A stretch of DNA of 64,000 nt from Tritrichomonas musculus (GCA_039105265.1 JAPFFF010000034.1:434001-498000), one strand, 5' to 3'. Counted from the stretch's first letter, positions 1 through 10,078 are shown. Notes: a model not told the origin generated them from the sequence alone. A program made the numbers and translations.

Positions 1-1146
1 ATTCATAAACAGAAACAGTCCGATGACGATCTATTCAAACGAATGTCGATAATGAAACGTCAACAACAGAAACAACATCAAAGTCACGAACAGTATAAAC
101 AGTCATTGAAAGATACAGCTATGTTCGAACGTTCATTGATGAATATGAGTGAACTCTATTCAGTTCCAATACCAAGTGAAAGTAAACTATTCATCGAATC
201 GTTAATGAATATCGATACTGATTATACGACAACCAAATCCGATGAACGACGTCGTTATGAAGAAAACGTTCACGACAAAGATGAGTATCAAAACGAGATG
301 AAGAGAATGATGATAGATGCTAAGAATCATGAATCATTTGAAATCGATATCGATGATGATAGTGAGAAACAATACACTTTCGTTAAAGTGTTACGATATA
401 TTCGTAAGATGAAAATTGATGAATGGAGACCAATTATAACTGGTTATGACATGAATGGAGAAGGTCGAAAGTTCAATCTAAACAAAGAGGTAGATTTCGA
501 AACTATGATACGATGTATACTCGGTTAGATAACAGTAGAAGATTACTTCTCCGATTGTGATCCACATTTAGTCGGTTGGAATTACATTCCAGTTCGATTC
601 GAAGTTATATTCATCAAGATGACTAAGAATGAAAAGACTGGAAAGACTGAGTTCATCGAAAAGGTTGATGGTGAAGAAGTAGTAATCGAATCAGTTGATG
701 ACTTTCGTGGAGCTCCATCCAATGGTTTCTTTCCATACATTTATCTAATCAATGGTTTAGATTTGTCAAGATATCAGATATTCAATACCATTGATAAGAA
801 GAACTATCGAGATAACTGTTTCGTATACGCTTGTGTTCAATCAGGTGTGTTCAATGATGACGAACTCCATAAGCTTCGTTCAATAATGTTAACTCGATCG
901 ATACCAAACAAGAAGATATTGGAAATAGCTATTCAAATGAAGTGTCATTTCATCGTATACAAATTCGATGATAAGAGAGATTCAAGACATCAGAAACAAC
1001 TCAGTGTTGATACTCGTAAGAATCCGAAAGTCATAGCTGATCGAAAGATACAGTTATTGTCATATAAAGATCACTTCATGATCGATCATAACCAAACATT
1101 ACCAATAACGAAGTTCTATATCGAAAACAAAAGTAGTAAAGTATAG
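1..1146 (+). mobile_element. Remnant of a PolB-bearing virus-like element (Maverick/Polinton-like), left edge cut by window
   Basis: Coding sequence is already open at base 1, so the element continues to the left of the window. It is richer in G+C than the flanking spacer. The distal part has an asparagine-cysteine box (DNCFVYACVQSG) and a later histidine box (YKDHFMIDHN), an arrangement I associate with the OTU/papain-like N-terminal region of large polymerase-type proteins in trichomonad virus-like elements. No polymerase palm motif is inside the window, so the polymerase assignment rests on family resemblance from memory. The copy is a fragment and looks broken, with at least one break visible. 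It is distinct in sequence from the N-terminus of the polymerase of the whole element at 49.7-54.3 kb, so it is not a recent copy of that one. Age: older than the intact element. Confidence 0.5.
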
Positions 1147-1262
1147 GCTCCGCTGCCGCCAAGCCTATACCGCAGCGCTCCGCAAGGGCTCCGCTCGCGC
1201 TCCTCCAGGGGTTCGCACCCCTGGACCCCCTTCCAGAAGGCTCCAAAAGCCTCCAGCAGTGA
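1141..1262. repeat. GC-rich hairpin array at the end of the element remnant
   Basis: About 120 bases of very GC-rich DNA in an otherwise AT-rich region, made of successive inverted repeats: GTATAGGCT/AGCCTATAC (1141-1149 with 1162-1170), CCAGGGGT/ACCCCTGG around a TCGC loop (1205-1224), and CCTTC/GAAGG and GGCT/AGCC further right. The first hairpin overlaps the end of the preceding coding sequence. Seen directly; the role (transcript end, element end or foreign repeat) is inference. The ordinary AT-rich background returns by about 1300. Confidence 0.7.
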
Positions 1263-1498
1263 AAAAGTCGACGATACAAGATCTCCAAACTCAAACATTT
1301 ATCGTCTCGTTATCAAAATTATTTTAGAGCTAAAATTTCAAAAAAATCTCTAAAAAAGTAGTATATATAAATGGCGTGATTTCTTAACGTTCCGTCAAGA
1401 AATCCCGAACCATTTTTTAAACAAAATTTGAATAAATAAAGTAAACTGGATAAAAAATGCTTATTTAAACAGTATTCAAAAAAAAATTCAAAATTCTA

Positions 1499-3069
1499 TT
1501 AAATAATTATATGATTAAAAATAGATTGAATATTTACATTAATATTTGGATTTTGTAATAAAAGTTTCATAATTTCAATATTTCCACTAAAAGCACTTGC
1601 AATTAAAGCGGCACCTTGAAAAAGTAACAATAATTTCATTAGGAAATTTAAGTAGTAAAATATAATTAAACAAATTATGTCAAAATGTTATCAAAAAATT
1701 GTAAAAAAAATGTAATTGAATAATATTGCATTTAATTGAATTAAAAAGAAAATAATAAAAAAATTTATAAAATAATCAATATGAAACATTCAGCAAATTA
1801 ACGTCAATATTTGGGCACGATAATAAAAGTTTTATAATTTCCATATTCCCATTTTTAACTGCTTTATATAAAGGAACTTTAAAAACAAAAACTAAAGTAA
1901 ATCCCGTCAATATAAAATAATTAAAATTTCATAAATAAAAGTGCTTTTTAACTGTTTTAGCATTTACATTTATTTTCCCTGTTTCAAGTAGTAATTGAAT
2001 TAGATTTAAATAATTATATTTGACAGAAAAATAAAATGCATTATTTTGGCTGAATTTTTTTGGAAAAAATGCAAAATTGCAGAATTGAATAGAATAATGA
2101 ACTAATTGAAATGAAGTATTCTCCAAATTCCAATTATTTATAATATAATTGGTAATATTATTATGGTGACATTTAATTGATTCTCTCAAAGATTTTTCAT
2201 ATATATTTTCTTGTGATTCATATTCACCGAATATATTTTTCTTTTTCTTTTTAGGATCAAATTCTATATTTTGCCAGAGGAAATGAATCAATTGTAAATT
2301 GTTACTGTGAATTGAATAGATCAATAAAGAAGGTTTTATTTCAACATTGCTTTGATATAAATAATTAAAAATTTTAATTGAACCAAAAAATGCTGCATAA
2401 TCAATTAGTGTAATCTTAGTGAAATCACTGAATTTTTCTAACAAAAATGAATTCGATTCAAAAATTGAAATGTTTATTTTAGAATTGAGTTCACAATTGG
2501 CTTTAATGAAGTCATCAATTAAATCTTTTCTGATTAATTCACAAATGTGGTCATCACTTTGTCCAATTTTTCTCTTTTCTTCAAAATTTTCTGGGATTTC
2601 TTTCGATATTTTTTGATTCAATTCGTCATCAATTAATGACTTGATTTCTGGGAAAAAATAATGTGGATATTTAACTTTATCATATGAGTAATTTGTCATG
2701 ATTTTAACTATTGAATCATCTATGAATAAAATCTTTTCTTCAATTAGAAATAGTAATATTTTTTTACTCTTTTTAAAGATATTGAAAATTTCAGAATTTG
2801 AAAAACTCTGTTTGATTTTGTCTTTTAAAAACAAGAGGATTTTTTCTATCTTACTGTAAAAATCAGGGGGTTGATAATGATTTTTTTGCTATTTTTGAAA
2901 TCATGCGAAGTAATAGTTGAAAATCATTCTGATTTTCAACAATATTAAGATCATTTATTCTTTCAATTACATTTTGATAATTCTCTTCAAGATTATTTTC
3001 GTTTTCTATGTACTGGACTAGTAAATTTTGCGTTTGTTTTAATTTATCTATGAAGCTTTTGACTTCCAT
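1499..3069 (-). pseudogene. Decayed ankyrin-repeat gene (trichomonad DUF3447/ankyrin type)
   Basis: The start (3069) reads MEVKSFIDKLKQTQ, the N-terminal helical style of trichomonad ankyrin proteins. It is followed by a SEIFNIFKKSKKILLFLIEE stretch and then ankyrin-like helices. The frame is lost at a run of five C (five G on the + strand, 2866-2870): with one C fewer, STPDFYSKIEK would read straight into the next 300 codons. A second loss is at about 1929. The next ankyrin unit (VPLYKAVKNGNMEIIKLLLS) is recognisable at about 1810-1880 and a last one (ALIASAFSGNIEIMKLLLQ) at about 1540-1620, with AT-rich non-coding sequence between them. The reading ends at a TAA at 1499-1501. The C-run break could be a sequencing error, but the later breaks make a real pseudogene more likely. 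Ankyrin proteins are among the largest trichomonad gene families, so loss of one copy is unsurprising. Confidence 0.75.
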
Positions 3070-3476
3070 TTATTTGATTATTTTAAACCAAACAAACCTT
3101 TTGAATTTTAAGGAGGTCCGAATCAATTAAAAATAGAAATTTGTCGGTTATTTTAAATTATTTATAAAGCATTGAGTATTTTATTATGTATAAAATGGTT
3201 TTCAATAATTTTTTTGAAGATTATTTTTTATTTTTTGCGCAATTAAAATCACAGATAATATCACTCATGAAATTTTTTTTTCAAAGTTTATATTAACTAA
3301 TTATACGAATTTTTAAGTGTATATATTAAATATATAGTCGCTTATTGCATCACACACTTTTTTCCTTCTAAAAAAAAGATTTTAGAGAAAATACGTTTAA
3401 CTTTATAATAAATATTCAATAATTCATAGAATAGTAGTTATAATCATTATTCCATGTTTGGATTTTATTCCTATAA

Positions 3477-3563
3477 AGGGTGGCTCTGAGAAACCATTTT
3501 TGGTATTCAAAAAGTTTTAATTCGAACTTTTTGAATACAAAAAATGGTTTCTCATATCACCCT
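3477..3563. repeat. Near-perfect palindrome, small MITE-like stem-loop
   Basis: Two 30-base arms (3487-3516 and 3525-3554) differ at one position and surround an 8-base loop (TTAATTCG). The palindrome continues imperfectly to AGGGTG and CACCCT at the outer ends. The arm contains GTATTCAAAAAGTT, a motif that recurs in other palindromes of this window. No clear target-site duplication could be read at its ends. Confidence 0.7.
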
Positions 3564-3718
3564 ATCCTATATCTGTTATAAATAAATATATATCATATTA
3601 TTATTATAGAATAAATTCTTAATGGATCAAGATTTTTTTTTTCTGATTATCATTTTATTAATTATTTATCTAATTAATGAATGTAATAAATATAATGTAT
3701 ATGTATTAATCATTTTAA

Positions 3719-4048
3719 GGGACCACTATCAAATTCTATGTTAAAAATTCTATGAGTTATCACAAAATTAATTGACTTAAAAAAAATTATTTCATGAGTA
3801 TTTTTGCTATATTTTGGTATATATAAATTATATAAATTACATATCATTTATTTCTATTCTTCTTTTAAGCCTATTCCCTTTTTTCAATAAAAATTTAAAA
3901 GTTGAAAGGAGTAAAAATTTTACAAAAATGATCGGAATGGTGAAATTTTAAAGTTTTAAACTTTTTCCGAAATAATAACCATTGAATTTTCTTTTCTGTG
4001 AGTTTTCTCAATATTGAAATGTTTACAAAAAAATATGATAGTGGTCCC
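3719..4048. mobile_element. TTAA-flanked MITE, about 330 bp
   Basis: The ends are GGGACCACTATCA (3719-3731) and TGATAGTGGTCCC (4036-4048), an exact 13-bp terminal inverted repeat, each directly flanked by TTAA (3715-3718 and 4049-4052). TTAA duplication is the rule for piggyBac and Kolobok superfamily transposons, so this is probably a non-autonomous member of one of them; which one cannot be decided here. No coding capacity is visible inside. Confidence 0.7.
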
Positions 4049-4094
4049 TTAAAAAACAATAAAATATAACAAATTATTGTTTATTTAAGATTTT

Positions 4095-4157
4095 TCCACT
4101 ATCAAAATGAACTTTTCCACTATCAAATTGAATTTTTCCACTATCAAACCGAAAAGA
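4095..4157. repeat. Three tandem copies of a 21-bp unit
   Basis: The string TCCACTATCAAA occurs at 4095, 4116 and 4137, an exact 21-base period with small differences in the spacer part of the unit. The core CCACTATCA is also the terminal motif of the MITE ending 47 bases upstream, so the array may be a subterminal repeat of a larger relative or a duplicated MITE end. Seen directly; the link is inference. Confidence 0.75.
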
Positions 4158-4809
4158 CTGTAATTTAAAAACGATAACTATTTTATTTATTAGAAGAACA
4201 TTATGAATATTATAAATTGTTCATTATTTTATAAATACAAGCATTAGTTCTTATTGTTTTTGAGACCAATTAAATTTATAAATAATAAATATTTATTAAG
4301 ATATTTATATTTTCAAATCATGTAAAACCCCCTTAATATTTTCAATACAATTCTAAATAACTTTTCAAACAAGATTTCATAGAATTTGAATACTTTTCAG
4401 AAATAATTCTTAAGACATTCAAAATATTCTTTGTTTTTCGATCAAAAATGATCAAATATATCGCGATGCAAATATCATTCACATTAAGGTACTTATTATT
4501 TGTAGAGAATGATCTCTTGATTTGTTACGATTTCATCATAAAAAGTTGAGACAAAATGAAAAAGTTAAGTGTTGTAAAATTGTTGTTAATTTTTAAATTT
4601 GTTCTTATTATTATTTGAAAAAAAAATATAATCTATTAAAATACTTATTTAATTTGATAACAAAATATATTATATTTCATTCTATTTTAATAAAATAAAC
4701 AAAATATTTAAATAATGATAATTCATAACAATTTAATATTTTAACAATAATAATGATAATTCATACCAATTGAGTAAGTTTGTCATTAATAAACTATTAT
4801 TTTTTTCAA

Positions 4810-5718
4810 TTATACAAATATTTTCTTTTTTCGGCTGATTACAGCATTTCCAGATAAGCAAAAAGCAACTGGTCTGCAAATACTGTAATTACATTGGTGC
4901 AAAACAGGACCGTTTATTTGCTCATTTGCATTACTTTGCTGATAAATTGGCAGTTTTAACAATTTGTCAACTGATGGCCTCAATTTGGGATTATGTGAGG
5001 TCATTTTCATAATCATTTTTTGTATTTCTGGATCAACGTCATCATATTGTGTGAAATCAATATTTCCGAAATTGATAAAACGTTTAAGGTCATCATTAGA
5101 AGCTGCAGTAAAAGGCATATTTTCGGTTACCATGTAAAAAAACGTAATTCCAAGTGCATAAACATCTGCTTGGAATGGATTGAACAATCTATGTCCATTA
5201 ATAATTTCAGGAGCCATATACATTAATGAACCTACTCTTTCATTTGATGTTGAAACATCGTTTTCAAATTGTTTGGCAAATCCAAAATCAGCAAGCTTAA
5301 CACGATCATATTTATCAAGTAAAATATTGTCTGGCTTAATATCACGGTGTGCAATCATTTTGGAATGGCAAAAAGATAATGCCTGCAGAATTTGCTTTGA
5401 ATATTTTATAAATTCATCATAGTTAAGTTTTCCTCTGCTTTTCAATGTGTAATTTGAACAATGTTCCATAACTAGGTATTGCTTGTCAGGCTCGTTGATA
5501 ACTTCATAAAGTCGAATTATATGTGGGTGATTGAGATGAATTAATGCATTGTATTCATATTCTTTCACTTTTTCTATAAAAATACATTTAACTGCAAAAA
5601 AATCATTGTACTTGAAAGACTTGCATAGGAAAACCGTTGAATAAGAACCACTCCCAATAGTTTGAATGTATTTTAGACCATGTTTTAAGAGCTCTTCTTT
5701 GATTAAACTTATGTTCAT
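4810..5718 (-). CDS. Ser/Thr protein kinase, CAMK-like
   Basis: A 302-residue protein that is nearly all kinase domain. It has a glycine-rich loop GSGSYSTV (22-29), ATP-binding lysine in FAVK (K44), catalytic loop HRDIKPDN (124-131), magnesium-binding DFG (144-146) and APE (169-171), so it should be active. It would phosphorylate Ser/Thr on unknown cytosolic targets. The layout (short N-terminus, kinase, short tail with Cys and basic residues) matches the large CAMK-like kinase set of trichomonads. An ATG at 5718 is chosen because the trichomonad initiator TCATT lies six bases upstream. No regulatory domain, membrane segment or calmodulin-binding helix is obvious. The gene stands alone between a repeat-rich spacer and a spacer with a possible RNA gene. 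Confidence 0.92.
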   Translation of the reverse strand: MNISLIKEELLKHGLKYIQTIGSGSYSTVFLCKSFKYNDFFAVKCIFIEKVKEYEYNALIHLNHPHIIRLYEVINEPDKQYLVMEHCSNYTLKSRGKLNYDEFIKYSKQILQALSFCHSKMIAHRDIKPDNILLDKYDRVKLADFGFAKQFENDVSTSNERVGSLMYMAPEIINGHRLFNPFQADVYALGITFFYMVTENMPFTAASNDDLKRFINFGNIDFTQYDDVDPEIQKMIMKMTSHNPKLRPSVDKLLKLPIYQQSNANEQINGPVLHQCNYSICRPVAFCLSGNAVISRKKKIFV

Positions 5719-5723
5719 TTTGA

Positions 5724-5728
5724 AATGA
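5724..5728 (-). promoter_or_regulatory. Initiator (Inr) of the kinase gene
   Basis: On the minus strand TCATT precedes the ATG at 5718 by five bases (TCATTTCAAAATG). It matches the trichomonad initiator consensus TCA-Y-(T/A), in which A is the transcription start, giving a very short 5' UTR as usual for this group. Confidence 0.55.
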
Positions 5729-6414
5729 TTAAAAACAATTTCAGTAAATTATTGCTTTTATTAATTTTTGAAACAAAATTCTCTCAATTTATATCAATAA
5801 AATAAAATTTTTTCAATTGATAAAACCAATTATGGTAAATCATCAAAATAATATATATATTTAATTAATATAAGCAATAATTTACTGAAATTGTTTTGGA
5901 CATATAAAACATACAACTGAAAATTGAAAACTATTTAATTGAAAATTTATGAACATAAATGGTCGCAAAATAAAAAGAATAATCTACAATAAAAGCACCA
6001 AAATCACAATTACATATTTAGCACATTCAAAAAGCAAAAACATCATATAAGCTTTTATTTATTTATTGTAAAATTAATTCAATTTTGAATAAATAAATAA
6101 CCGCCTACACAATCTTACCTATTTGTATAAAAATTAAATGTACATGAAAATGGAATGTTCATATAATTTTAATACATTTTCATGAAAAATGTTCAATTAA
6201 AAAGATATTTAAACCGTTCTTATCTGCTTTAATTCAAATTTGAATTATAACAGAAAACTTCGTATATATATTTCTTATTTATAACTTTGCTAATAATATA
6301 AATTTATTAAAAAATATCGGAATTATAATTTTTTACAAAATATTTAATCAGATTCATGTTAGAATAATTATATTAAAAAGTTATCTATGAAGATATTTTA
6401 TTTTATTGTTTTTC
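5729..6414. other. AT-rich spacer
   Basis: Between the kinase promoter and the GC-rich island I see no gene, RNA or repeat. The sequence is A+T-rich with homopolymer runs throughout. Confidence 0.5.
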
Positions 6415-6580
6415 ACAGGGATGCAATACTGACAACGGGTAGGGCAAATTACCCGAAAATTGTTATGGCACAGCCAGCTCCGAGCCAAATTGGAACTGCG
6501 GGAGATTGACAGAAAAAAGTGACATTCAACTTTTCGAGCTGCCTGGGGAGGACCATTCGGGCTATCGTCGGGCATCCCCA
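6415..6580. ncRNA. Candidate structured RNA gene (GC-rich island)
   Basis: About 165 bases are far richer in G+C than the surrounding spacer, which is the usual mark of an RNA gene in such a genome. Local pairing is visible: CGGGTA/TACCCG around an 8-base loop at about 6438-6457, and GGGGA/TCCCC bracketing the last 35 bases (about 6545-6579). No plausible protein is encoded on either strand and no tRNA fold is present. I compared it from memory with SRP, RNase P/MRP, 5S and spliceosomal RNAs and could not match it convincingly. The strand is undecided; on the + strand a T5 run follows at about 6607, compatible with polymerase III termination. Confidence 0.4.
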
Positions 6581-6711
6581 ATTTTCTCTAACAGAATTCT
6601 GATATATTTTTCAAATTATAATTAATTTATACTTCTTATGTTTTTGATTTGATTTTATTGCAAATAATAAAACAAATTAAAACAAATAAGTTAAAAATAA
6701 GCAATTCAATA

Positions 6712-7560
6712 TCCTTGTGGCAGGACCCTTCCATAATAAGTCATTCACCAATTTCGATGTACCTTGCTGAATCTTTCTTGTTCACGAAGATTCCTTTTCA
6801 TGTACGCAGAAGGATTCCATGCTGAATGATGGATCATCAACTCAAACAATTCATTGTTTCCTGCCTTCTTGAAGAACTTGGTTGCTTCTCGTCTGTTCAC
6901 TCCAATACAATCTCCTTAAGAAAGCATCCAGCATTAGCTGAAAATAATTTCCTTTGTCTGCTTCTTCTTCTTCTTTGTTCTTTGGAACTCTTTCTCCTAG
7001 TGAAAAAGTTTTGAGTCGTGATGATTGAGGAAGTTTTAATAAAATTTGAGTCTCTATATTGAGAACGGTGACTAAATTGATTTAGAATACAAACCTGTAT
7101 GGTGGTGTTTTTTCCTTCAGTTTCTTAGCCATCATTTCAACTTTTTTGATTTCAGTGTCGTTTAAGTCAAGAAGTTTGAATTCGTTTCGTTCAATGTCTT
7201 CATAAATCTTATTGAGACTCGGTCGTTCTTTTGGATCGAATTTCCAGCACGCGTCGATTAAGTCTTTAGCAAATTGTGTGAATGAAGATGGGATGTCGGC
7301 TTTGTTTCCTAAGCAAATGTCACGAATTTTGATCATTGGCATTTTCACGCCACTCACAACGAAGCATACGATAACTCCAAATGAGGAAACATCAGCTTTT
7401 TCATCGTAATCTTCTTCATTGATGATTTCTGGTGCCAAGACCTTTCGTCATCGATTGTTCTTCTTCTGCGGTCATCAACTTGGAGATGCCAAAATCGCTG
7501 ATCTTGATCGTTCCATCTGATGCAATCCAAAGTCTGGCCAGACAGAAATCCGTCCAAAAG
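6712..7560 (-). pseudogene. Decayed TKL kinase fused to Sel1-like repeats
   Basis: Read from right to left, the first recognisable part is a kinase activation segment (IKISDFGISKLM, about 7470-7500). The frame is then lost just before the APE motif, and the rest of the lobe continues in another frame (APEIINEEDYDEKADV at about 7380-7438, then KERPSL) to a stop at 7082. Below that, scattered frames still show Sel1-type sequence (NREEATKFFKKAGNNE at about 6860-6910, then AWNPSAYMKRNLREQE). The N-lobe of the kinase is missing altogether. The order of parts is that of the whole gene at 21.4-23.6 kb, so this is a dead relative of that family with several breaks. Confidence 0.75.
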
Positions 7561-7632
7561 CTATTGATGAAATCTGATGAAAAATGTGAACGAAGAAAAT
7601 AAATTTGTGGTTTACTGATAGTCTTTTACTTA

Positions 7633-7741
7633 TATAATTATAAACTTGAATCAAAAACGATAATACACTTCTGGTCAAAATTGAATTAAATTTCACCATT
7701 GGTGTATTATCGTTTTTGATTTAAGTTTAGCTATAATTATA
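7633..7741. repeat. Palindrome, about 109 bp
   Basis: The arm TATAATTATAAACTTGAATC... (7633-7668) is repeated in inverse orientation at 7702-7741. The inner part ATCAAAAACGATAATACAC is identical in both arms. It lies in the 400-bp spacer between the kinase remnant and the AAA-ATPase gene. It is probably a small fold-back element; no target duplication was recognised. Confidence 0.65.
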
Positions 7742-7962
7742 CATTGCTATAAAGTTTTAAATCGGGAAAAAATGTGAAATCACTTTGAATAGTTATTTGA
7801 TAATAAAGATCTAAAAAAGTTCATTTCAATTGAAAACTTGTTCCGATTTATCTAAACCAGGTTAGCTTACTCAGAATTTTACAATGAAATCTATCAAAAT
7901 GTAGACTTAAGAAAATAAAAAAAAAAAATTTTAATGTCAATGTAAATTTTATTCAAAATAAT

Positions 7963-9984
7963 TTAGCTATCGTTTTCTTGTTTGCTATTTTGAATGATTT
8001 CAGCTACCTTTTTTTCTCTATTTTCTTCTTGTTTTTTAAATATATCAATATTTTTTTCAGACTTGTCAATGATTCTCTCTATGCCAACTTGCTCGTCATT
8101 CTGAGGAAAGTCAGGGTAATGAATTGAATAGCCAGAATTAGTAACGGACATCACAACTGCCTCGAAAATGTCAAACCCATTTTTATCAATGACGAAAACG
8201 TCGTCATTTGGCAGATAAGATCTTTTTCTATTGAAATCGAAATCCGGCTTTTTCAATTCCGAGTCAATTTCACTTAACTTTTTCAAATTAATCAAGCACT
8301 CTTTATTTTTGAATGAAAAAACAAACTCAATAATATTTTTTGCTTGGGAACCTTGTTTTTGAAGGTCGTCAAACAACTGAATTTCAAATTCATCAGATAA
8401 GTCAGATTTATTAGAATTCAAAAAGTTTGAATGTCCGAAATTTTTCTTAATGAAATTCAAAATGAATGATTTTTCAGTCAAATTTTGGAATGATTTCAAA
8501 ATGACAAAAAAGCAACCGTTTTCATTGATGTTTTTGAGAGTCACGTTGAAAGACTTTCGTATGTGTGTGACCATTCCAAGAACGAATGCATGATAGACGA
8601 TTTCTGGATGATTTTGGGAGTTATTGAAAAAGTGGAATATTCCTTCAAAAAGTGAATTTATAATTTTCTCCATTTTCGAGGCATCGCAAGCAATTAAAGC
8701 ATTGATGAAATCAACCAACCGAAACTGCTGCCCTTCGAACCATTCGTTGACGAAGCACGACACGAACTCGACGACTTCTTCGTTAGGAATTCTGAGGGTG
8801 TAAATCTTTTTTGAATAGTTAATTGAATTGCTTTGTTTTTCAATTGTTAAATAGCCGGTGTAAACAAGCAAGCTCCAAATTGAGTCGTCATTCAAAACTT
8901 CACAAAAATTTGTGAAAGGGAGGTTTTCAATCAATTCTTTTTGAATGCTTCTTTCTTGCAGCAATTCAATCATATCGTCCTTGATGTCCAACGAGCCATT
9001 CTTCATTACTTCCTTGATGATTTCGTTGCTTGACGTGTTGATCCAATAAATTGAGAAGTGATTCATTTGATTGAAAAACTTGGCAATTGAAAACGGATTG
9101 AACAATTTGAATTTGCCACATTTATAACCGCCGTACCATCGCTCAATTTCACTCATGTCCAGTTCTGATCCATACAGCTTAATAAGCCCGTCAAGCTCGT
9201 CCCTCGTAAAGCCAAAACAGTTCCAGTATTTGTCGCTCGTCATGTTGTAAACGTTGATGTTGTTTGAGCAACTGAAATTGAATGAAAGAGGGATGTTCAT
9301 TATTCCTGTGATTAATCCTCTCATCATGAATTTGTTGTCTTTAAATGTAGATGACATAAAGTTGATGAAAAAGTCTTTGATGTCATTCCAAAAACCGTTA
9401 TCACCATTCAAATTCCAACTTTTTGTGAGGATTGAATCGTATTCATCAAGAAGGACAATTGTTTCCTTATCTACGTAGATTTTGTTAAGAAAACAGCATA
9501 GATATTGAATGGAATGAATGGCTACATCATCACTCATTTGATAGGTAATTGAATCAATAAACCGTTTCTCAGAAATATCTAAATTGTCAGATTCAATCAT
9601 TTTCTTCTTGTAAATTAGATAAACTTGCCAGATTTTGACTTTGATTTGGTTCTTAATGGACTCAGAATCACCTGTCTTGATGTCCCCAAAACTAAGGTAA
9701 ATAACTGGATATTGGCCTTGATGATTCATGATTTGATATTCATTGGATATAAAAAGATCTTTGAATAAATATTGTAGGTTTTCGTATTGGTTCGAAAAAA
9801 AATAATCAATCATGCTTATATTTAAGGTCTTACCAAAGCATCGTGGGCGTGAGATTAATGTTACTTTATCATACGATGATTCCCACCATTCTTTGATGAA
9901 ATGTGTCTTATCTATATATATTATATCATGATTTTCTCTGAGTTGTTTAAAATCTTCTTGGCCTGATGGCATATGAAACATCAT
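7963..9984 (-). CDS. AAA-ATPase-like protein with C-terminal PD-(D/E)XK-type domain
   Basis: A 673-residue protein. The N-terminal half fits the 'predicted AAA-ATPase' family (PF09820): the family opening (FKQLRENHDIIYIDKTHFI), a Walker A variant RPRCFGKT (46-53) and Walker B TIVLLDEYDSIL (about 175-187). The C-terminal quarter has the layout of the companion PD-(D/E)XK domain (PF08011): the YHAFVLGMV entry helix, then an IIEFVFSFK strand. Family members usually show a G-x-x-D strand and an E-F-K strand. Here the first reads NENGCFFVI and the second EFV, so the nuclease site looks lost while the ATPase site looks kept. The family is widespread in bacteria and strongly expanded in trichomonads, probably by transfer; its cellular role is unknown. 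The ATG at 9984 lies 95 bases from tRNA-Lys, transcribed divergently. Confidence 0.85.
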   Translation of the reverse strand: MMFHMPSGQEDFKQLRENHDIIYIDKTHFIKEWWESSYDKVTLISRPRCFGKTLNISMIDYFFSNQYENLQYLFKDLFISNEYQIMNHQGQYPVIYLSFGDIKTGDSESIKNQIKVKIWQVYLIYKKKMIESDNLDISEKRFIDSITYQMSDDVAIHSIQYLCCFLNKIYVDKETIVLLDEYDSILTKSWNLNGDNGFWNDIKDFFINFMSSTFKDNKFMMRGLITGIMNIPLSFNFSCSNNINVYNMTSDKYWNCFGFTRDELDGLIKLYGSELDMSEIERWYGGYKCGKFKLFNPFSIAKFFNQMNHFSIYWINTSSNEIIKEVMKNGSLDIKDDMIELLQERSIQKELIENLPFTNFCEVLNDDSIWSLLVYTGYLTIEKQSNSINYSKKIYTLRIPNEEVVEFVSCFVNEWFEGQQFRLVDFINALIACDASKMEKIINSLFEGIFHFFNNSQNHPEIVYHAFVLGMVTHIRKSFNVTLKNINENGCFFVILKSFQNLTEKSFILNFIKKNFGHSNFLNSNKSDLSDEFEIQLFDDLQKQGSQAKNIIEFVFSFKNKECLINLKKLSEIDSELKKPDFDFNRKRSYLPNDDVFVIDKNGFDIFEAVVMSVTNSGYSIHYPDFPQNDEQVGIERIIDKSEKNIDIFKKQEENREKKVAEIIQNSKQENDS

Positions 9985-10078
9985 CCTAAGAGAATAATTC
10001 TTTTTTTATATCATATTTCAGTCTATAATGTAAATCTGGTAGTTTATTCATTTAAACATTTATTTAAATAAACAAGAA

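Larger units (their letters stand above)
3070..4809. other. Gene-poor spacer with small palindromic elements
   Basis: AT-rich sequence with no convincing reading frame. It holds a palindrome at 3477-3563, a TTAA-flanked MITE at 3719-4048 and a 21-bp tandem repeat at 4095-4157 (listed separately), plus one ACCCCCTTAA motif at 4327-4336. The rest, 4160-4809, shows only homopolymer-rich DNA. Confidence 0.6.

Noticed and set aside
1076-1298. Arg/Gly-rich minus-strand frames over the GC-rich array
   Set aside because: They are products of the GC-rich hairpins, without protein-like features.
3477-3563. Target-site duplication around the small palindrome
   Set aside because: TCCTATA-like strings occur on both sides but at different distances from the ends, so no duplication can be claimed.
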